From Nephrocerus scutellatus (lineage: Eukaryota; Arthropoda; Insecta; Diptera; Pipunculidae), in assembly GCA_947095585.1 (NCBI GenBank), contig OX352764.1:6123001-6187000 (forward strand): a DNA stretch of 64,000 nucleotides, written 5' to 3'. Shown here piece after piece: positions 35,301 to 50,300 of the stretch (the first letter of the stretch is position 1; each line of letters starts with the position of its first letter). The notes below the pieces were generated by a model, which was not told the DNA's origin, made no database searches, and saw only the letters and a list, made by a program, of their open reading frames with translations. The position numbers and the translations under genes were made by a program.

Positions 35301-38300
35301 TGTCAGCAGATTTGACATGACATCATTGTCTGGCATGGTGACGTCTAAATCGAGTCTACAATGTGGCAATTAAAAAAACAGAGAGAGAGGGAGATGTTAA
35401 AAAAATTACATAATTGCCAGCGTAAAATTTTAATAACAATAATTATTCCCCAGGTCTTTGACCAACAGCCTCTGGTAAAAGCTTTTCTGCTGTCGAAACG
35501 CTTGAAGTGTCGTCCTCCGATACAGTGTGGTGTTAAAGTGCTTCCAACATTGGTGAAAGGTCTTATGATATGAACCTCTCGAGTGAACGCTGAACGACCT
35601 AATTTTCTTGTTACATGACAACATTTTTTGTGATGGTGCACTGTGCCGTTTCTGTGCATTACCTAATACTTAAGGGTTGGCCTTAATCGCACCTCATAAT
35701 AACTAACGCCGACGCGTGAAGTTGCGATAAATTTGTGTTTTTTTTTTTTTTTTTTTTTAGTACACTTTCGGCCACTTGATTAAGGCCATTGTGAAAAATT
35801 CTTTAAATATTTAAGAAATGGTTGAGAACTATATTCTTTTTGAAGTGAAACTTCTTGTCCTGCGGTGAGGAGAAAATTTAGTACGGTATCAAAAAAAACG
35901 GTCACGATTTTTTTGTTTTTGTTAAATTTTTATTTGAGGGTCTTCTGGGAGGTCTTTGGGTGGGTCTTTTGGGGGTATTTTGGTCTTCTTTTGATGTTAT
36001 TTTAAGGGGCTCTTGGAAGTCTGTTGAAGGTCTTTTGGTGGGTTTTTTAGGGTCTTTTTGGGCACAAATTCACAATGGTGATTGCTTATTATTCACTATT
36101 ACTCAAAGGCGGTAGCTCTATCTACTTGCAAGTACTTTTCAAGTGGTCTGGTTGAATTCCAAATAATAACTAACGTACTGCGACTACTTACATGCTGTTG
36201 TTATATTTATACAAAATCTACAGTTTCCAGAAGCTTCTAACTGATTCGATGATGAATGTAAGCAATGCAACAATCTCATAGAACGCGTGCACGCGAAGAT
36301 GAATTTTTGAGAGCTCAGAAGATATGAAAAAGCAGTTCACCGGCGAAAAAATCAGCCTGTGAGAAGTATCTCGTCAGTGAACTAGAACACTACAGAAAGC
36401 GAGGACCACTCCATGCGCGGAAGTTCTACGAAAGAGTCCGCGGTATAACGCAATACATACCGCGTTGTACATACTGCAAAGACATAGAGGGTAATCTGAT
36501 CGCCGATCTTAAAGGCATCTTAGAGCGATGGGAAGAGCACTTGCATGAGTTGCTAAATGGCCAACTGACTGAGGAATTGGACGCTTCACCAATGACCGAA
36601 GACCATACTATGCTGCCGCCATCAAGCATAGACGAAGTTAGCAGAGCGATAAATCAGCTCAAAAATAACAAGGCCCCAGGATCAGATGGGATCCCAGCGG
36701 AGCTGATTAAATTAGGAGACTCCGAAATACACCAAGCAATTCATGAACTAATAGTGCAGGTATGCGAGGAAGTAGCGATGCCAATAGACTGGTGAAGAGG
36801 CATCCAATGCCACATACATAAGAAAGATAAGAAAGCTTCCTCCAAGGCAAATCAACATTTACACATTTAGGCAGGTAATAGAAAATTCTCTAGCGTTTCA
36901 AAACTCTTTACACCATATTTGTAAAGACTTTAAAGCCGCCTATTACAGCATAGCCAGAGTAGAACTTTATAAAGCCAAGTGTCTTTATTTGTAATAGTGA
37001 TACTCTTGTTTTGCTAATAAGGCCATGGTTCTGATGGCCTCAATTAATGTAATTAATGTAAAACTAAAAAACATTTATTCAATTTATAACTTTTTATAAG
37101 ATTTTTCAAGTGGTGACCTCAATCAAGTGATTAGCAGTGTATTATGATGATCTCGTGAATCGTTAATAAGTGGGTGATAATGGAGTGGCGGTTATCACCG
37201 CTTTGTTTAGTCAAGACTGTTAATTTATTTTAAATAAAAGTGAAAAAAGTGAGTGGCAAACAAAAAACCAATTTTATCCGCCATTAATCGAAACGTTGGC
37301 GCGCTAATGTGAAGCTTTCTGTACCTTGCGTAACTCAGTTGTATCAAGAAAGGTTTAAATAAATAAATTTAAGATACTGCGGGTTTATTGGACTTTAAAT
37401 TTAATAATTTGAAATCGGTAATCAGTTTACCAGGGAACCGTGACATTTGCCAATTTTATTAATTAGGTTAGTTAAGTGTTTAAGAGAAGGTATAGGATAC
37501 ATTATGATGGAAAACAATTACTGATGAGTACCGAATCATTATGAATGGTAGCAATTGCGAGATTAATGAAGAGGTTTGCACAAATTTCTCTCAATTTTCG
37601 GTCCGTAATTTTCCTTCCATTAGAGATATGAACTCAAAAATAGGTCGGAAGGGCAGTATTCGAGTTAACAGTAATGACAATGGACTACGAATGAGCGAAA
37701 AAAGTCCTTTTTTAAACTATGTATTTGTATATAATAGATTGAACTTGAGTCAGTCTTACAATGATTCGGTTTTGGAAGTTAAGCAGTCGAACTGACCATC
37801 CATCCTCTTTGTTCATACCCCAGTGTGCACAAGCCGCAAGGTTCTCAAACGACTAAAGTTAATTCAGTTTTAATTACTTATCAAAACTGGAAAACATTAG
37901 GAAAAAAAAACAAAAACCCATTTACCAATTTTATCATTTTGATTTACTCTCATAATAGGCGCTCTTGGTCACTCGTCGGAGTAGTAGCATGCGAAATGCG
38001 AATTTACGAGTCGAGTTTAGCAAACAGCTCAACGCCCAGATAAATCAATTAATTAATTATATTATTGAAAATAAAATTGAGATAACGTCCAGTGGATTGT
38101 TATTGTTGCTGCTGACATGCGAAGCTCATGCACAGTTTGTAACGATTTCATGCTTCGGTAGTAGTTGCTGTTGATATACGTTTTTTGTTTTATTTTTCTT
38201 GGTTTTGTTTACTACCACAGTACCTTGATTGGAGCGTTCAGCGTTCGGCGATGTGTTAAAGGCGACGCCCCAGTGCTCAGCGCTTTACGAAAATAACGCT

Positions 38301-41300
38301 TAGTCTCTTTAACCTTTTCTTTTGTTGTTTTTGGGGCAAAAATTAGACATCTTGAAAGATATATGTACTTTTAATTCAAATAATATTTGAATAAGAAAAT
38401 GCCGAGAGATATTTAAAAAAAAAATAGATAACTATTGATTCTTTCATTTTGTTTGTATTATGCAGCTAACTTCAGTGCAGAACGCGCTTTTCAAAGTCAA
38501 CTGACAAATCGATTAGATATAACGAATCAAACACACTTTTATATTTTTTTGTTGTCGTTGAAAGGAAAGAAGGAAAGTTTTTATTTTTTAAAAAAAACTT
38601 TTAACTAACTTGACCCATTTTGTCTGTATTTTCGACCATTTGAGGTCCTTTTAAAGTAACTTCCACACAACCTAGCGGAAATTTTGTGAGTGTCTAAGTT
38701 CAAAATAGCATTTTTTATATCCCTAGTATGACGCGTGTCGCTTGTCGCGTGTGGCGCGTATGATAGGTTGAAAGTTATTTTCCAATTCTTTGAGGTCCTT
38801 TTTACCCAACTTCAACACGATCTAGAAAGCTGAAATTTTGTGAGTGTCTAAGTCCAAAATAGCATTTTTTATGTAAAGACCTCAAAGAAAAAGACCACGA
38901 AAATAAAACACAAATTTTAACCCATCACACGCGCAACACGCGGAATATCAAAATGCTATTTTGGACTTAGATACTCACAATATTTCAGCTCTCTAGGTCG
39001 TGCAAAAGGTGGTTAAAAAAAAAACTCAAAAAACGAGAAAATAGCGCGTTTTTAAACCATCACAGGAGCCACACGCGAAATGCGACACGCGTCATAACCA
39101 GAACTAGAAAAATACAGCTCTCTTAATCGTGTGGCAGGCGGTAAAAAAGGACCTCAAAGAAGTCGAAAAAACGAAAATTTGAACCTATCACACGCTCCGC
39201 ACGCGACAAGCGACACCAGTCTCACGCGGGATATAAACAATTCTATTTTCGACTTACACATTCAGAAAATTTCAGCTCTCTAATTCGTATCGAAGGTGGT
39301 TAACAAGGATCTCAAGCCGAAAAAATTTTAACCCATCACACGAACCATGCGCGACACGCGGCTCACACGTGAAATAAAAAATGCTATTGTGGACTTAGAT
39401 ACTCTCTAGGTCGTGTGGAATCAAAGTAAACACCAAATAAGCAAATGCCTGCTAACGTAGTATACTTTTTTCTGCCTGACATTAAATTACAATTATGTCG
39501 TCGGGCAAGTAGATAGACAGACGTTCATTGACCTCCGTGTTGAATTGCAGTTATCTACATTACGAGCAAAGAAATGTTTATTCCTATTTTTTTAAGTTTT
39601 ATGTTGCCTTCATTTACTAATTTATTGCTAATACAAACACAATATTATTATTACTAGGAATATTAGGTATCTACGGCAGACCAGGACCGGACCCCGCTTG
39701 TAGAGCTAAATATGGTGATGATGATAGTGATGATGATGATGGTATATAGAAATTAAAAACATTCAAATAAAAAGTTTATTTGTTTGGGGAAGAGCTCTGG
39801 CAATCAGCTCATCACGTCAGTTTTGAAAATTGCGATTTAAACGAAAAATGTTAATGTTTTTGTTTGTTAACCATATATTTCACGTCCAAGTTTTTGCTTT
39901 TGTATTCTAAATTAATAATTAAATCCAAAGTGTTTTGTTGTACCTAATTCGTTTAATGTATTTATAACAAATGTATAATAAAATGTATAACATTTATAAT
40001 AAAAACCAAGCACGTTTAGTAAATAAATTTAACGATGTACAATGAACAACTTTAAAAAAACATTACGACTTGATTGTTTGATTCATTTTTGCATTTACCA
40101 TTAAAATAAGTTTTAACTTAACCACTAATTGGTTAAAAATTCAATAACTTTGTTTTTGTTTTTGACCAATTTTGAATTGCAGAAGTATAAAAACAACCCA
40201 TAAAAAACAAAATTTGTGAACTCTCTAATCGGAGATACACCTGTGCGCAAATTTGAATAAAATTGGGATAATTTTAAAAATATTTATATGGGTGCCTCTT
40301 GGCACTCGGCCCCAGGCACTATCAAATCTTTTTTAAAATTTTTGTTACTGGATTTTTAAAAAAATTTAGGGGCCTGATACCTTCCAAATTTTAAAAGAAA
40401 GTGTTGTCATCGGAGATACACATGTGTATAGCGGGCTTTAAGAAGTGGTTAGAAAATTATTCACAAGATTTCGCCAGTCACGCGAAGTTAGTAAAGAATT
40501 TTATTGAAAATCAATGACATTTTATTTATTCCTTCATTCATCGAACGGAAAATATATTCTCTTTATAATCATCATGATATTTCGCTCCACAATCGTGGTC
40601 CAGTCATGAACTCCCGTAAAAATCGGTCCCGATTTCAAGCAGTTGTCACCAAGTTTAACATATTTGGTCCCTAACAAACCAAATACCATTTAGTCCGATT
40701 AATCAGATTATTTTTTGTACTATTTGTCAAATACGAGTATATTCTATTTGATTAGACTTTAGAGAATATTTAAACAATAAACCTAACCTTTCACCTTTTG
40801 TAGGCGGTTGCCATATGGCAACGATCGGCTGATCGATAGTATTACGAAAATGTAAATAGAAAGCTTTTATTGCAATGTATTCATATATTAAAATAAGCAT
40901 CGTAATGAATTGTATTAGAATTAATAAATTACCAAGAACCATTGCATATTTTTAGGCTCAATAATATTGTTGGGAACTTGTATATAAAATTATGTGAAGA
41001 AGGTATTTGTCAGATGAATAGAATAAAATTGAAAAGATTAGAAACTTCTGGAATCTGTAGATTGGAAGCGAACCAGACTACTTACATAGCTACCGCCTAT
41101 GTGAATAGTAGTGTTATAAGTGAATAATAAGTAATCACCAGTGTAAAATTGTAAACTTTTGTTATTTGTTAATTAAAGTTGCAATTTGTAAATAAATGAA
41201 CTTGGGTTGTGTTTAGCCAAAATTTCGTTACTGTAGGGAAAGACTTTCTTTTAAGATCTATAAGATTCGTAAAAACCAACGTTATTATATATTGAAAATA

Positions 41301-44300
41301 GAGTTATACCAACAGTGGTGCAGGTCTCGCTATCATATTGTCGTTTTTTGTGCACAGAGGCGATACTGTGATCAGTATGTATTGTCAAATCGTAAGGCAT
41401 CTGCTGAAGACTACCAGTTATTAAGTGCTGAGTTTCAAAGTGGCTACAATAGAAAGAAGCTGCAACTCTTCGGAACTCTATATGACGTATTTCAGGGTGA
41501 GCGCTTCGATGTAGCTGCTAGGCATTGTCAACTACAACATCTAGCAGCCAATTGAATTTCTCGACCACTTTATACCATGTCTACAAATGGGTAATAAACT
41601 AATGTCCATTTCCGCCCATATATTTGGTGTACTCGGCGATAGCGAAAGAACGTGGAATTGAGATTTTTTTTTTCAGAGTCGACATATTGGGTCATTGGAG
41701 TGTAACGACAAATGCAACACTGGCCATAACTCCGGAATGCGTGGAGCAATTACAACTAAACTTGGAACACATATGACTTATAATCTGGGATCAAATATTG
41801 GTTGGTACGACATCTACAGATCTCCTAGCGGTGGCGGTGGGAAGGGTCGCTGAGATGAATACTCACGGTAAGACACACTTTGAGAGATCTAAAAATGGTC
41901 TTGAGGGGTGGTTCTGAGGGTAGTTTTGCGGAGATCTTGAGGGGATCTTGAGGGTGTTTTGAGGCAGTCTTGAGTGCAGTCTTGATTCTTATTTTATTTT
42001 TAAATTTGACAGAGCAGTAGTCGCCATATGGCAACAGCATTTAATCTTTCAGATAATTTTACGAAAAACAAAATGTAATCACAAAATTTTTTTATAAATA
42101 ACACTACGTACATACAACGTCACGTGGGCACCGTGGCACTAGTGGTTAGTGCGTTGTACTTCCGAGCAGGAGGAATGCCTGACAAACGTCCGAGAGTAAT
42201 AACTTGTCACGGGAAGTTTCTCAACTCAACTCTTTCGGATACGTCATTAAGTTCTACGTCCTTCTATTTGTCAAAAATAAAAAACGCACATAACATGAAG
42301 CTACACCTTGGATCGCGCAACGGTCTCTAGCGTTAAATTTTATTATTATTATTATTATTGCGAGCATGAAGGGCGAAGCTAATAATCAGAGGACAAGAAA
42401 ATTTTTCTAGCGTACGTGTGTCGGGTTGTCGGGTTGTCGGTTTGTACGTTTGATCGGTTGTATATCGCGACTTCTACCAGTCAGAATTTGATGGGACTTG
42501 TTTTAAAACAATTGATAAGCGCTTGACTTGCGATGACGTGAGGCGCGTCACGTGTCGACCGTCGCGTGTCGCGTGTGGCGCGTGTTTTTTTAAATAACTT
42601 GTTTTTTTCAAATACTTGTTTTAAAACAATTGTTAAGCGCTCAGCTTGCGATGTACACCATGAGTTTTTTTTATTCATAGGGGTTAGGAGAAAAAAATGT
42701 TTATTTTAAAGTAAAATCCCTTTAAGATAATTCAGTCTTTAGGCTGAATTACAACTATCCATATGGCGAGCTGAGAAGCTCGCTTTACTATCTTATGGTA
42801 GTCGACTGTTTTTGGTTTTAATTTATATAATTAATTATTTAAACTATTTGAAAAGTTGTTGTGCTGAAAAGACATCTCTCTACCAGCATTTTTTTTAAAC
42901 GGACATACTCTCGAATTGTAACAACGCAAATCTTAGCCCAATGAATAATTACTGCATTTGCAACGCCGCCGTGCCAATGCCAAAATTTACTCAACTCGAC
43001 AGTCGCTGTCAGCCGCACTATATGATCATCGCTCCTTCCATCATCAAACTTCCCATGATATGAGAATCTCGTTATTAATGTTAATCGCATATTGATCTGA
43101 AAATCGTGCGCATTTGTTGCTCCACACTTGCTCGGTAGTTTTATTAAATATAAAAATTAAGTAAATTTACAGTCATGGCTCATGGGTCATGTTAAAGAGA
43201 TTAACGTTTAACCAAACTTGCACATAATTCGTCTGAAAAGTTCATGATTTGTTTTGGTTTTGCCCATTCAGCGACAGTAACGTCCATTCAATTAAAATTA
43301 ATGTTATGCTTATTCATGAGCTCTGAATAAGATAAGTAGAGGGTGTAGCGAAAATGTTAAGCAACAGCGCTGTTAAACTGCGCGCTGTTAGTTTTGGTTT
43401 TCCCTTTTGAAGGAGAAGGAAGTTTTCATTGTACAGAGGAGAGTGCATATTTCACATTATTTTGCCTAATGTTATGCTAATTGATGAGCTCTGGTCTGTT
43501 ATAAGAAAAGGATTGAGGAAAGAGTGTAGCGAAAATGTTAAACAACAGTGCTGTTAGTGAGGGTTTTGCTTTTTGAAGAAGAAGGAAGTTCCCGTGTGTT
43601 CTCTGTACAGAAGAAAGTGCTAATGGCACATTTGCTTTAAAATCTTTCTTCGTTGATTTATAGTGGCAGATTTCAACTGAAACGCTAGCATTCTGTCTAC
43701 TAGTTCTCGTAGTGAGAGCGGTACAGACAATCATCTGATGACGAATTAAACCGAAGGCTGCCCTAGCTCGAATTTTTTAAAGCATACCAACAAAATTGTT
43801 GTCATCAGCGAATACTTCCATCTGCTTTGCTTTGAAATTAAGTGTTTTTCAAGTTGAACTGTGGCATTTCCAATAAAGACCAATAACATCGCATTAGTGA
43901 GTTGCAGAGTATGAAACCAGGTAATATTTAAACCTAGTTATGAAGCGGCGTTGGTTTGTAGTATGGCAATATGCTAGTAATGATTATACTGCTCAACGGT
44001 TAATCTATTCTCATATAAAGACCTGGAGCTTCACACAATAAAAGTGCTCACTCACCGATCAAAAGGTGCTTACACATTTTTGTAAGGTTTCAGCTATCTC
44101 AGTCATTTATAGAATATAAATATAAAATAATATGTGGCTCTACAACTGTGGTCCGCAAAAAATCTCAATGCCTCAATTTCAAGCCGACCTCATCCAGTTT
44201 GGCATCAATCTTAACAATGGGCGTCTTGGTCTACACCCTGCCTATCGTAGACTTGGTATGTCTCGCTGTCGTTTTGCAAAAATCCTTCTGATCTTCGATT

Positions 44301-47300
44301 ATGCGAACTATGTATCCTGACACCCCCGGATCCAACTGAGCTTGATTCTTTTTACGGTGTCAACATCGCAGTAAAGCACATTCGGGGCCAATATATTTGT
44401 GAAGGACTTTCTATCTTTCTCTCTGCAATAATTTTGGCTAAGCCTCTATGTCTCGGATCCATATGTAAGCACTTGTATGAAACAAGCCTTATACACCAGC
44501 AGTTTGGATTTTAAGGTTTAATTCTTTGATTTGAAGAGTAGACTCGTTTTGCTTTAAGCTACCGTTAGCGTTTTTCTGGTTATATGCAAGAACTGACCCC
44601 AGATAGTTAAAGGATTGCACAATTTGGAGTTCGAGCTCCACAATCTCCATTAAGGATGAATAATGGACCTTTTGTTCGCAGTCGTGGCCACCGCATGTAC
44701 TTTGTTTTTGTCTCGAATGAAAGCTTCTTACACAATTACCTTTATTTTACCGCATACATTAAATGTTTAAATTGGGTTCATAAGAAAACCCGTGCCTAAT
44801 GTTGGTACGACATTATGCTGCAAAAATCTATAAGAAACTTGGTGTTCCACAAGCTAACCTGAAGTTGTTTTGGATGCAATCACAAAATATATTCTTTTAA
44901 AAAAAATCCAGTAATTTCCTCACTCAGCAGCAACATAGCGTGAATGGAACTATCACGCTTACTATAAGAAAGGCAGAGAAAAACGCCTATTGTCATGTCT
45001 CAAATGACCAATCAAGCGAAATCTTAACAAATCTCAATATGCGTTCTACATGCAATGCGATTCGAATCCATCCGACTCCAGCAGAGGGACAAATTCATGC
45101 CCAACACCACTAACAGCAGGTAAACATTCAGGCAAACAGACACAGATAGTACCGTCTTACTGTCTGGCAAATAAGACAAATAGTCAGACGACATAATAAC
45201 AATAAGCAAAGTTATGTTGGAACGATTAAATGGTTGGACGGACAGCAGAGCCCCGCCATAAAGGTGAAAATCAATTCGATCTCGATGGTTCAGGAGTTTT
45301 AATTGCTGTCGCAACGCAATCGGTCTGCAGATGAATTTATTACTCGTACTTCAAGCCAAAGTCTGGAGCTTAGATGGAGATGGTGGGGTGGAGTACATTG
45401 CGTGGAGACTGTTAACTAAGCTCAGCTTAAGTTGATATGCGGAGATAAATTGTTTTGCATATGATACTTTCGAGCGGGCTTATCTAACTCTTCGAGAAGA
45501 CTGAAACCAACAGACCCTTGACGCACGCCACAAGCCAATAGTTTGAAGAAAATTCCTCGCACCCCATACAATTAAGTGCTATAATAGATATTAGACTTAC
45601 TTGTCACTGCTTGACTTAGTACATTTGCTACGCATGACTAGTTGCAACCAATTCGGTACTGACGGCATTGGAACTGGATCTGGTGTATATCTGGGTGAGT
45701 AAAAGACAAAAACAATTTGGTAAAATGGATCATCCATAACGCCAATTATCCTAAATTACTCCTATAATACTCCATAATCATTCTATAAGTTACCTTATAA
45801 TAGAATTGCTATGTTTCGCCTTTGGCACAGCGAATGTCCCACTGACATGGAAGTCTCGATTATCATCATTCCATTCGGTGCAATCAGTCAAAGCATTTGG
45901 AGTGTTCGCGTTGATAGCACCACAATCTTTCGTGTCAATAGTGTCAAAGTCCTCATAATCTGTATCGCATTCTGCATCAACAACAATTGCCGAATCACTC
46001 CTGGAAGATTTCCTCTGCAACTCAACATTACCAATTATTTCCTGATCCAAGAGGTTGACATCAAATTTGATCAACACTATAGAAAATGGTGACGGCAACA
46101 GGTAGAGGAACCCGGCCACCACACCAGAATATATGGTAGCGAGAAGAAGGAACAGAGAAAGAAGAAAAGAAACAAGGCAAAGCGCTCAGATGGTCAAGAA
46201 GAATGCCACATGTATACCCCACCTCAACTCACATTTATCCAATGGCCCGAGTTTCCCGGCCAAATTGTACATTGTTTCGGCGCTCCAATAATCCGGAATG
46301 CGAGCGAATACGCTGCCCGCATCCGCCGGCAGTTGGAAACCCAATTTGTGCAAAAGTAAAACGAACGGTTGATACAGTAAAGTTTCCGCCTGGTCGGTGT
46401 TCCACTGAACGACCGGGATGGATCTGTTTTTCACTGTTGGGTTAAACGATAGATGGGAGAATCAGTATCAAGTAAATCTCTACAAATCGAGAAGAGAAAA
46501 TGCCGTACGTATGCTGTGATAGGTGACAGGTTCCATGATGTGCTTTAAATTATGGTGCTTCTCGCGGTCTTTGCTCTTGTCTAGCATCAACTTAACATAA
46601 CAACATTCCAGTAGGAATTTCTGCAGCCATATTAGGTGATTCTCTTTATTTTCCTTTACGATCAGGTCACGAAGGATCTAAACGGAGCGGATTTCACCAC
46701 TATTAGTCTTTGCTGGACTTCACCGATCACCCACTCAGATATACTCACTTGAATGTCTTCCGAAGGCTTTCTACAAGTTGCTGAATCTTTAAGCTCAATG
46801 CCAGACTCGGCAGTGCTGAAAGTCGGTGTCGTCAACAGTGTTCGCTCGTATTCGGCATCTTCGAACTTCATCAGGTCATCGTATTCGACCAGAGTGATAA
46901 TGTCCTAAAAAGCCGACAGCGCAATTTAAAAAAGAGTTTGCATTAAATTTGGAAGAAGCTCGCGCCTTACCTGCTGCAGCAATTGCTGTATGATGGAAAT
47001 TCGTGACTTTTGCTTGTTCCCATTATCACCAAAGAGTTGAACAATTTTGCCAACAATATCTTTGGTCTTCTTGCTACGCACATAGTACCAATATAGAGTG
47101 TCCATGTCCTCCTGTGCCCATGAACTATTCAAAAAGAGAACACAAGAACAAAGCTGTTAACGGATTTCGGGACTTGGTTTAAAAAAAAACAAAAAGCAGA
47201 TGGTATGTATGGAGGGTTAAAGATTTTGGGTAGAAAAACAAATTTCCTCTCGAAGTTATGGTCACAAGAGTAGAGCCGACTGGGATGCCTACAAAGCATC

Positions 47301-50300
47301 CCTCAAAATATATAAAACAGAATTGAGGAGAGGCAAGTGTTTATCCTGGAGACTCTTCTGTGCGGAAATAGAAGAATCTTCTGAGACATCTAGGCTAAGA
47401 AAAATCATCTTAACCCATCCCTTAATGCCTAGCTGTTTGAAAAAAGGAGATGGCCCGTGGACTACCTCTAACGAAAAATCGCTAAATCTGCTTCTAGATA
47501 CCCACCTTCGAAGTATCTTCCGTGTTATCAGTAACGTTAACCTAAACAGGCCAAACAGTTAAACAAAGTTTAAACAACTATCTCCCAAGATCTTATAAAT
47601 AAGGAAAAATTGCTTTGGGCGTTGCATTACCTTCAAACCATATACATTTGCAAGATCAGGTGGTATAATTCCAGCCGAACTGCAAGGGACTTCGGATATT
47701 ATCCTCACTTTTCTAGAGACAATTCTACAAAGTTTTCTTAAACTGGTTCACATTCCAGATCTATGGAGAGAAGTTAATGTAGTTTTAATACCTAAATCAA
47801 GCAAATGTTCCCACGTTGGTCCGAAGGATCTTAGACACATAAGTATTTCATCGTTCCTCTAGACACAAGAAAGACTGATTGATATCCACGTACGCATTAG
47901 CATTAACAAGAGACTTTTCTGTCTACTGATCAACATGCGTACTGTAAGGGTAAATCTGTAGAAACTGCTCTGCATACGCTAATACGTACTATCAAATATT
48001 CCCTTCACTATAAGAAGTACACAATGGTAGTATTCCTAGACATTGAAGACGCTTTTAACAACGTCAACATATCTGCGATCTGTCGGCTGTAAGGTTAGAC
48101 GACTCACCCGGCGAACTGAATAAGCTGCTGCTCACAAGCCGAATTATTAATTCAAAACTGGGTGTGACATCCGCCAAGAGATCTGTCTACTCGGGAACTC
48201 CGCAAAGTGAAATCCTTTTATGGAACTTAGTGCTGAATAAGCTGCTGATTTGCCTGAAAAATGAGGGCTACGGAGTGGTCGCTTATGCGGTAGACGTTTC
48301 TATTGCCGTCTCAGGAAAGTAATCTAATCCCCTCAAGGAACTCCTACAAAATGCTTTCAACAAACTAACGATATGGTCAGATTGTTGCGGTTTACCACTA
48401 AACTCCCATAAAACTGAACTTGTCCTCTTCACAAGGAAATATATCCCTCTATTAAGGCATTAGCTTAACTTTCTCTGACGAACACAAATATTATTGTGAA
48501 TAGATAGCTAAGCTGAAAGCAAATCTTACAAGAAAGAGTTCGTAAAGCCACAGTGGCAAAAAAGCCATTGGAAACAAATGGGGTCTTTAACCCTATATCA
48601 CTTGGCTGTATACAACGGTAGTAAGACCCACACTTCTATACGTTGTGGCTGTATTGTGTACTGCCTTAGACCAAGCAGTAAATCGTGACAAGCTAAGCAA
48701 AGTCCAAAAATCAGCTTGTTTATGTATGAGCGGAGTACTTCACACAACTCTATCCGATGCCCATTCCGTTTAACCTTACACCACTCGTCGTTTTCTCGAA
48801 CTTCTGCGGAAGCTGCATGGACTAAGAGATGGAGGAGACCATTCTCCACCTTCCCTGTACGTGCCCAGGTCTCTCTCACACACGTAAGCTTCATCTGGAA
48901 ACATTCTTATAGTGATCTGAAAAATACTGGCATTTTAGTCGTCTCCTGCGCTTCATACGAAGCTCTAAATGGTTTAACGTATAGGGGGATACCATTTCCT
49001 CGATCCGTATGGTATCACAATGGACCATTATTGGTCTAAGTGTTTCGGTTTTTTCACCGACTATGTAGTGCAAGCGTAGACAATGGACAAAACGAAAATC
49101 AAGAACTGACAAGCAAGACCCCCCAGTGAACAAAAGAACTGTGAAAGAATGGAACTCGAAGTCACTGTGTATTCCGATGTGACTCGGATTGGATAAACCA
49201 ACAGCTTCTATGTATGGAGTGAGAATCATGCTCAACGCTCCAGCCGAATCATTCAGCTGTGATGGAAAATGGGACCTGGGATCTGAAATTGCATATTCCT
49301 AAGATATAGAGAACATATTCGCGCGGTATTGGGAACATAAAAGGTCTAAGTCACAGTCTACCCTATTTGAATACAGATTTTGTGACTATCAACCACGAAA
49401 ATCTTTTCTTAGAGTGGTTCTATGTGGTTGAGTTATAAATTTAGGGAAAAAAAACCTCCTGGCAATGCTGGATGTGATTTAGTTTTTGGCCATTATTATG
49501 ATGTTGGTTTCTTTTTAAAGGGGTGGTGCTTACTTAATGGTATTTTCCAAATTGTATTCCTTCGTAAGCTCCGTCAGTGCAGTGAGTGGAATGGTGAGCC
49601 GACTCTTTTGCGGGGTATTCATGAATTTGTGTATCACATATTCAATAAGATCCGACCAGTCCTGGAAAAATGAAAAAAATGTCAGAATTAGGAATTCTAA
49701 TTGAGTTATTCAGCATTTCACAGTTCAGTCTAAAGTACATACATTCATACATATATACAGACCTATTGAGGCAATAATCGACTCTTTATCTTATTTCACA
49801 CATTCGGTGTTTCTGGAGTTATTAAGTAGTCATTAGTCTTCTCATACCGACTCATAATTTTTCTACACCTCTCTCTCTTTTACATGTTTGCTCTTTCACT
49901 CATATCGAACAAAACACATCAACTGACACATTCAGGAGACTGCCGGAAGTAACTCAAAATTGCTGACGCAACGAACACTCACTCAAATGTTAATGCCATT
50001 TAAAGTGAATTTAGACTACATCCGTGCGAGAAAAAATGAGTGGGCCGACTATAGTTAAATTGAAGTTGTAATTAGCCAGAAGAGATTGGCACTATGCGAA
50101 TGTTATAGTTATTTTATAGTAACATGGGAAATGTTATCTATAGCATTATGGTAACATTGAAAAATATACTACTTCTCTCGTCTGGCTAACTACAATTTCA
50201 ATTAAACAACCGTCTTGCTTATTTTTTCTCGCACGCCACAAATGTATATCAAGCATTAGTTTGATAGGGGAGCGGCGCAAAAGCGGAGATGGTGGCAAAT

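Noticed and set aside
45811..46092. 93-codon plus frame opposite tim exon 13
   Set aside because: Antisense shadow of the exon; the minus strand carries the conserved [14 protein letters not shown].
48716..49235. Frames of 107-114 codons on both strands in tim intron 8
   Set aside because: They overlay the decayed C-terminal and RNase H part of an antisense LINE.
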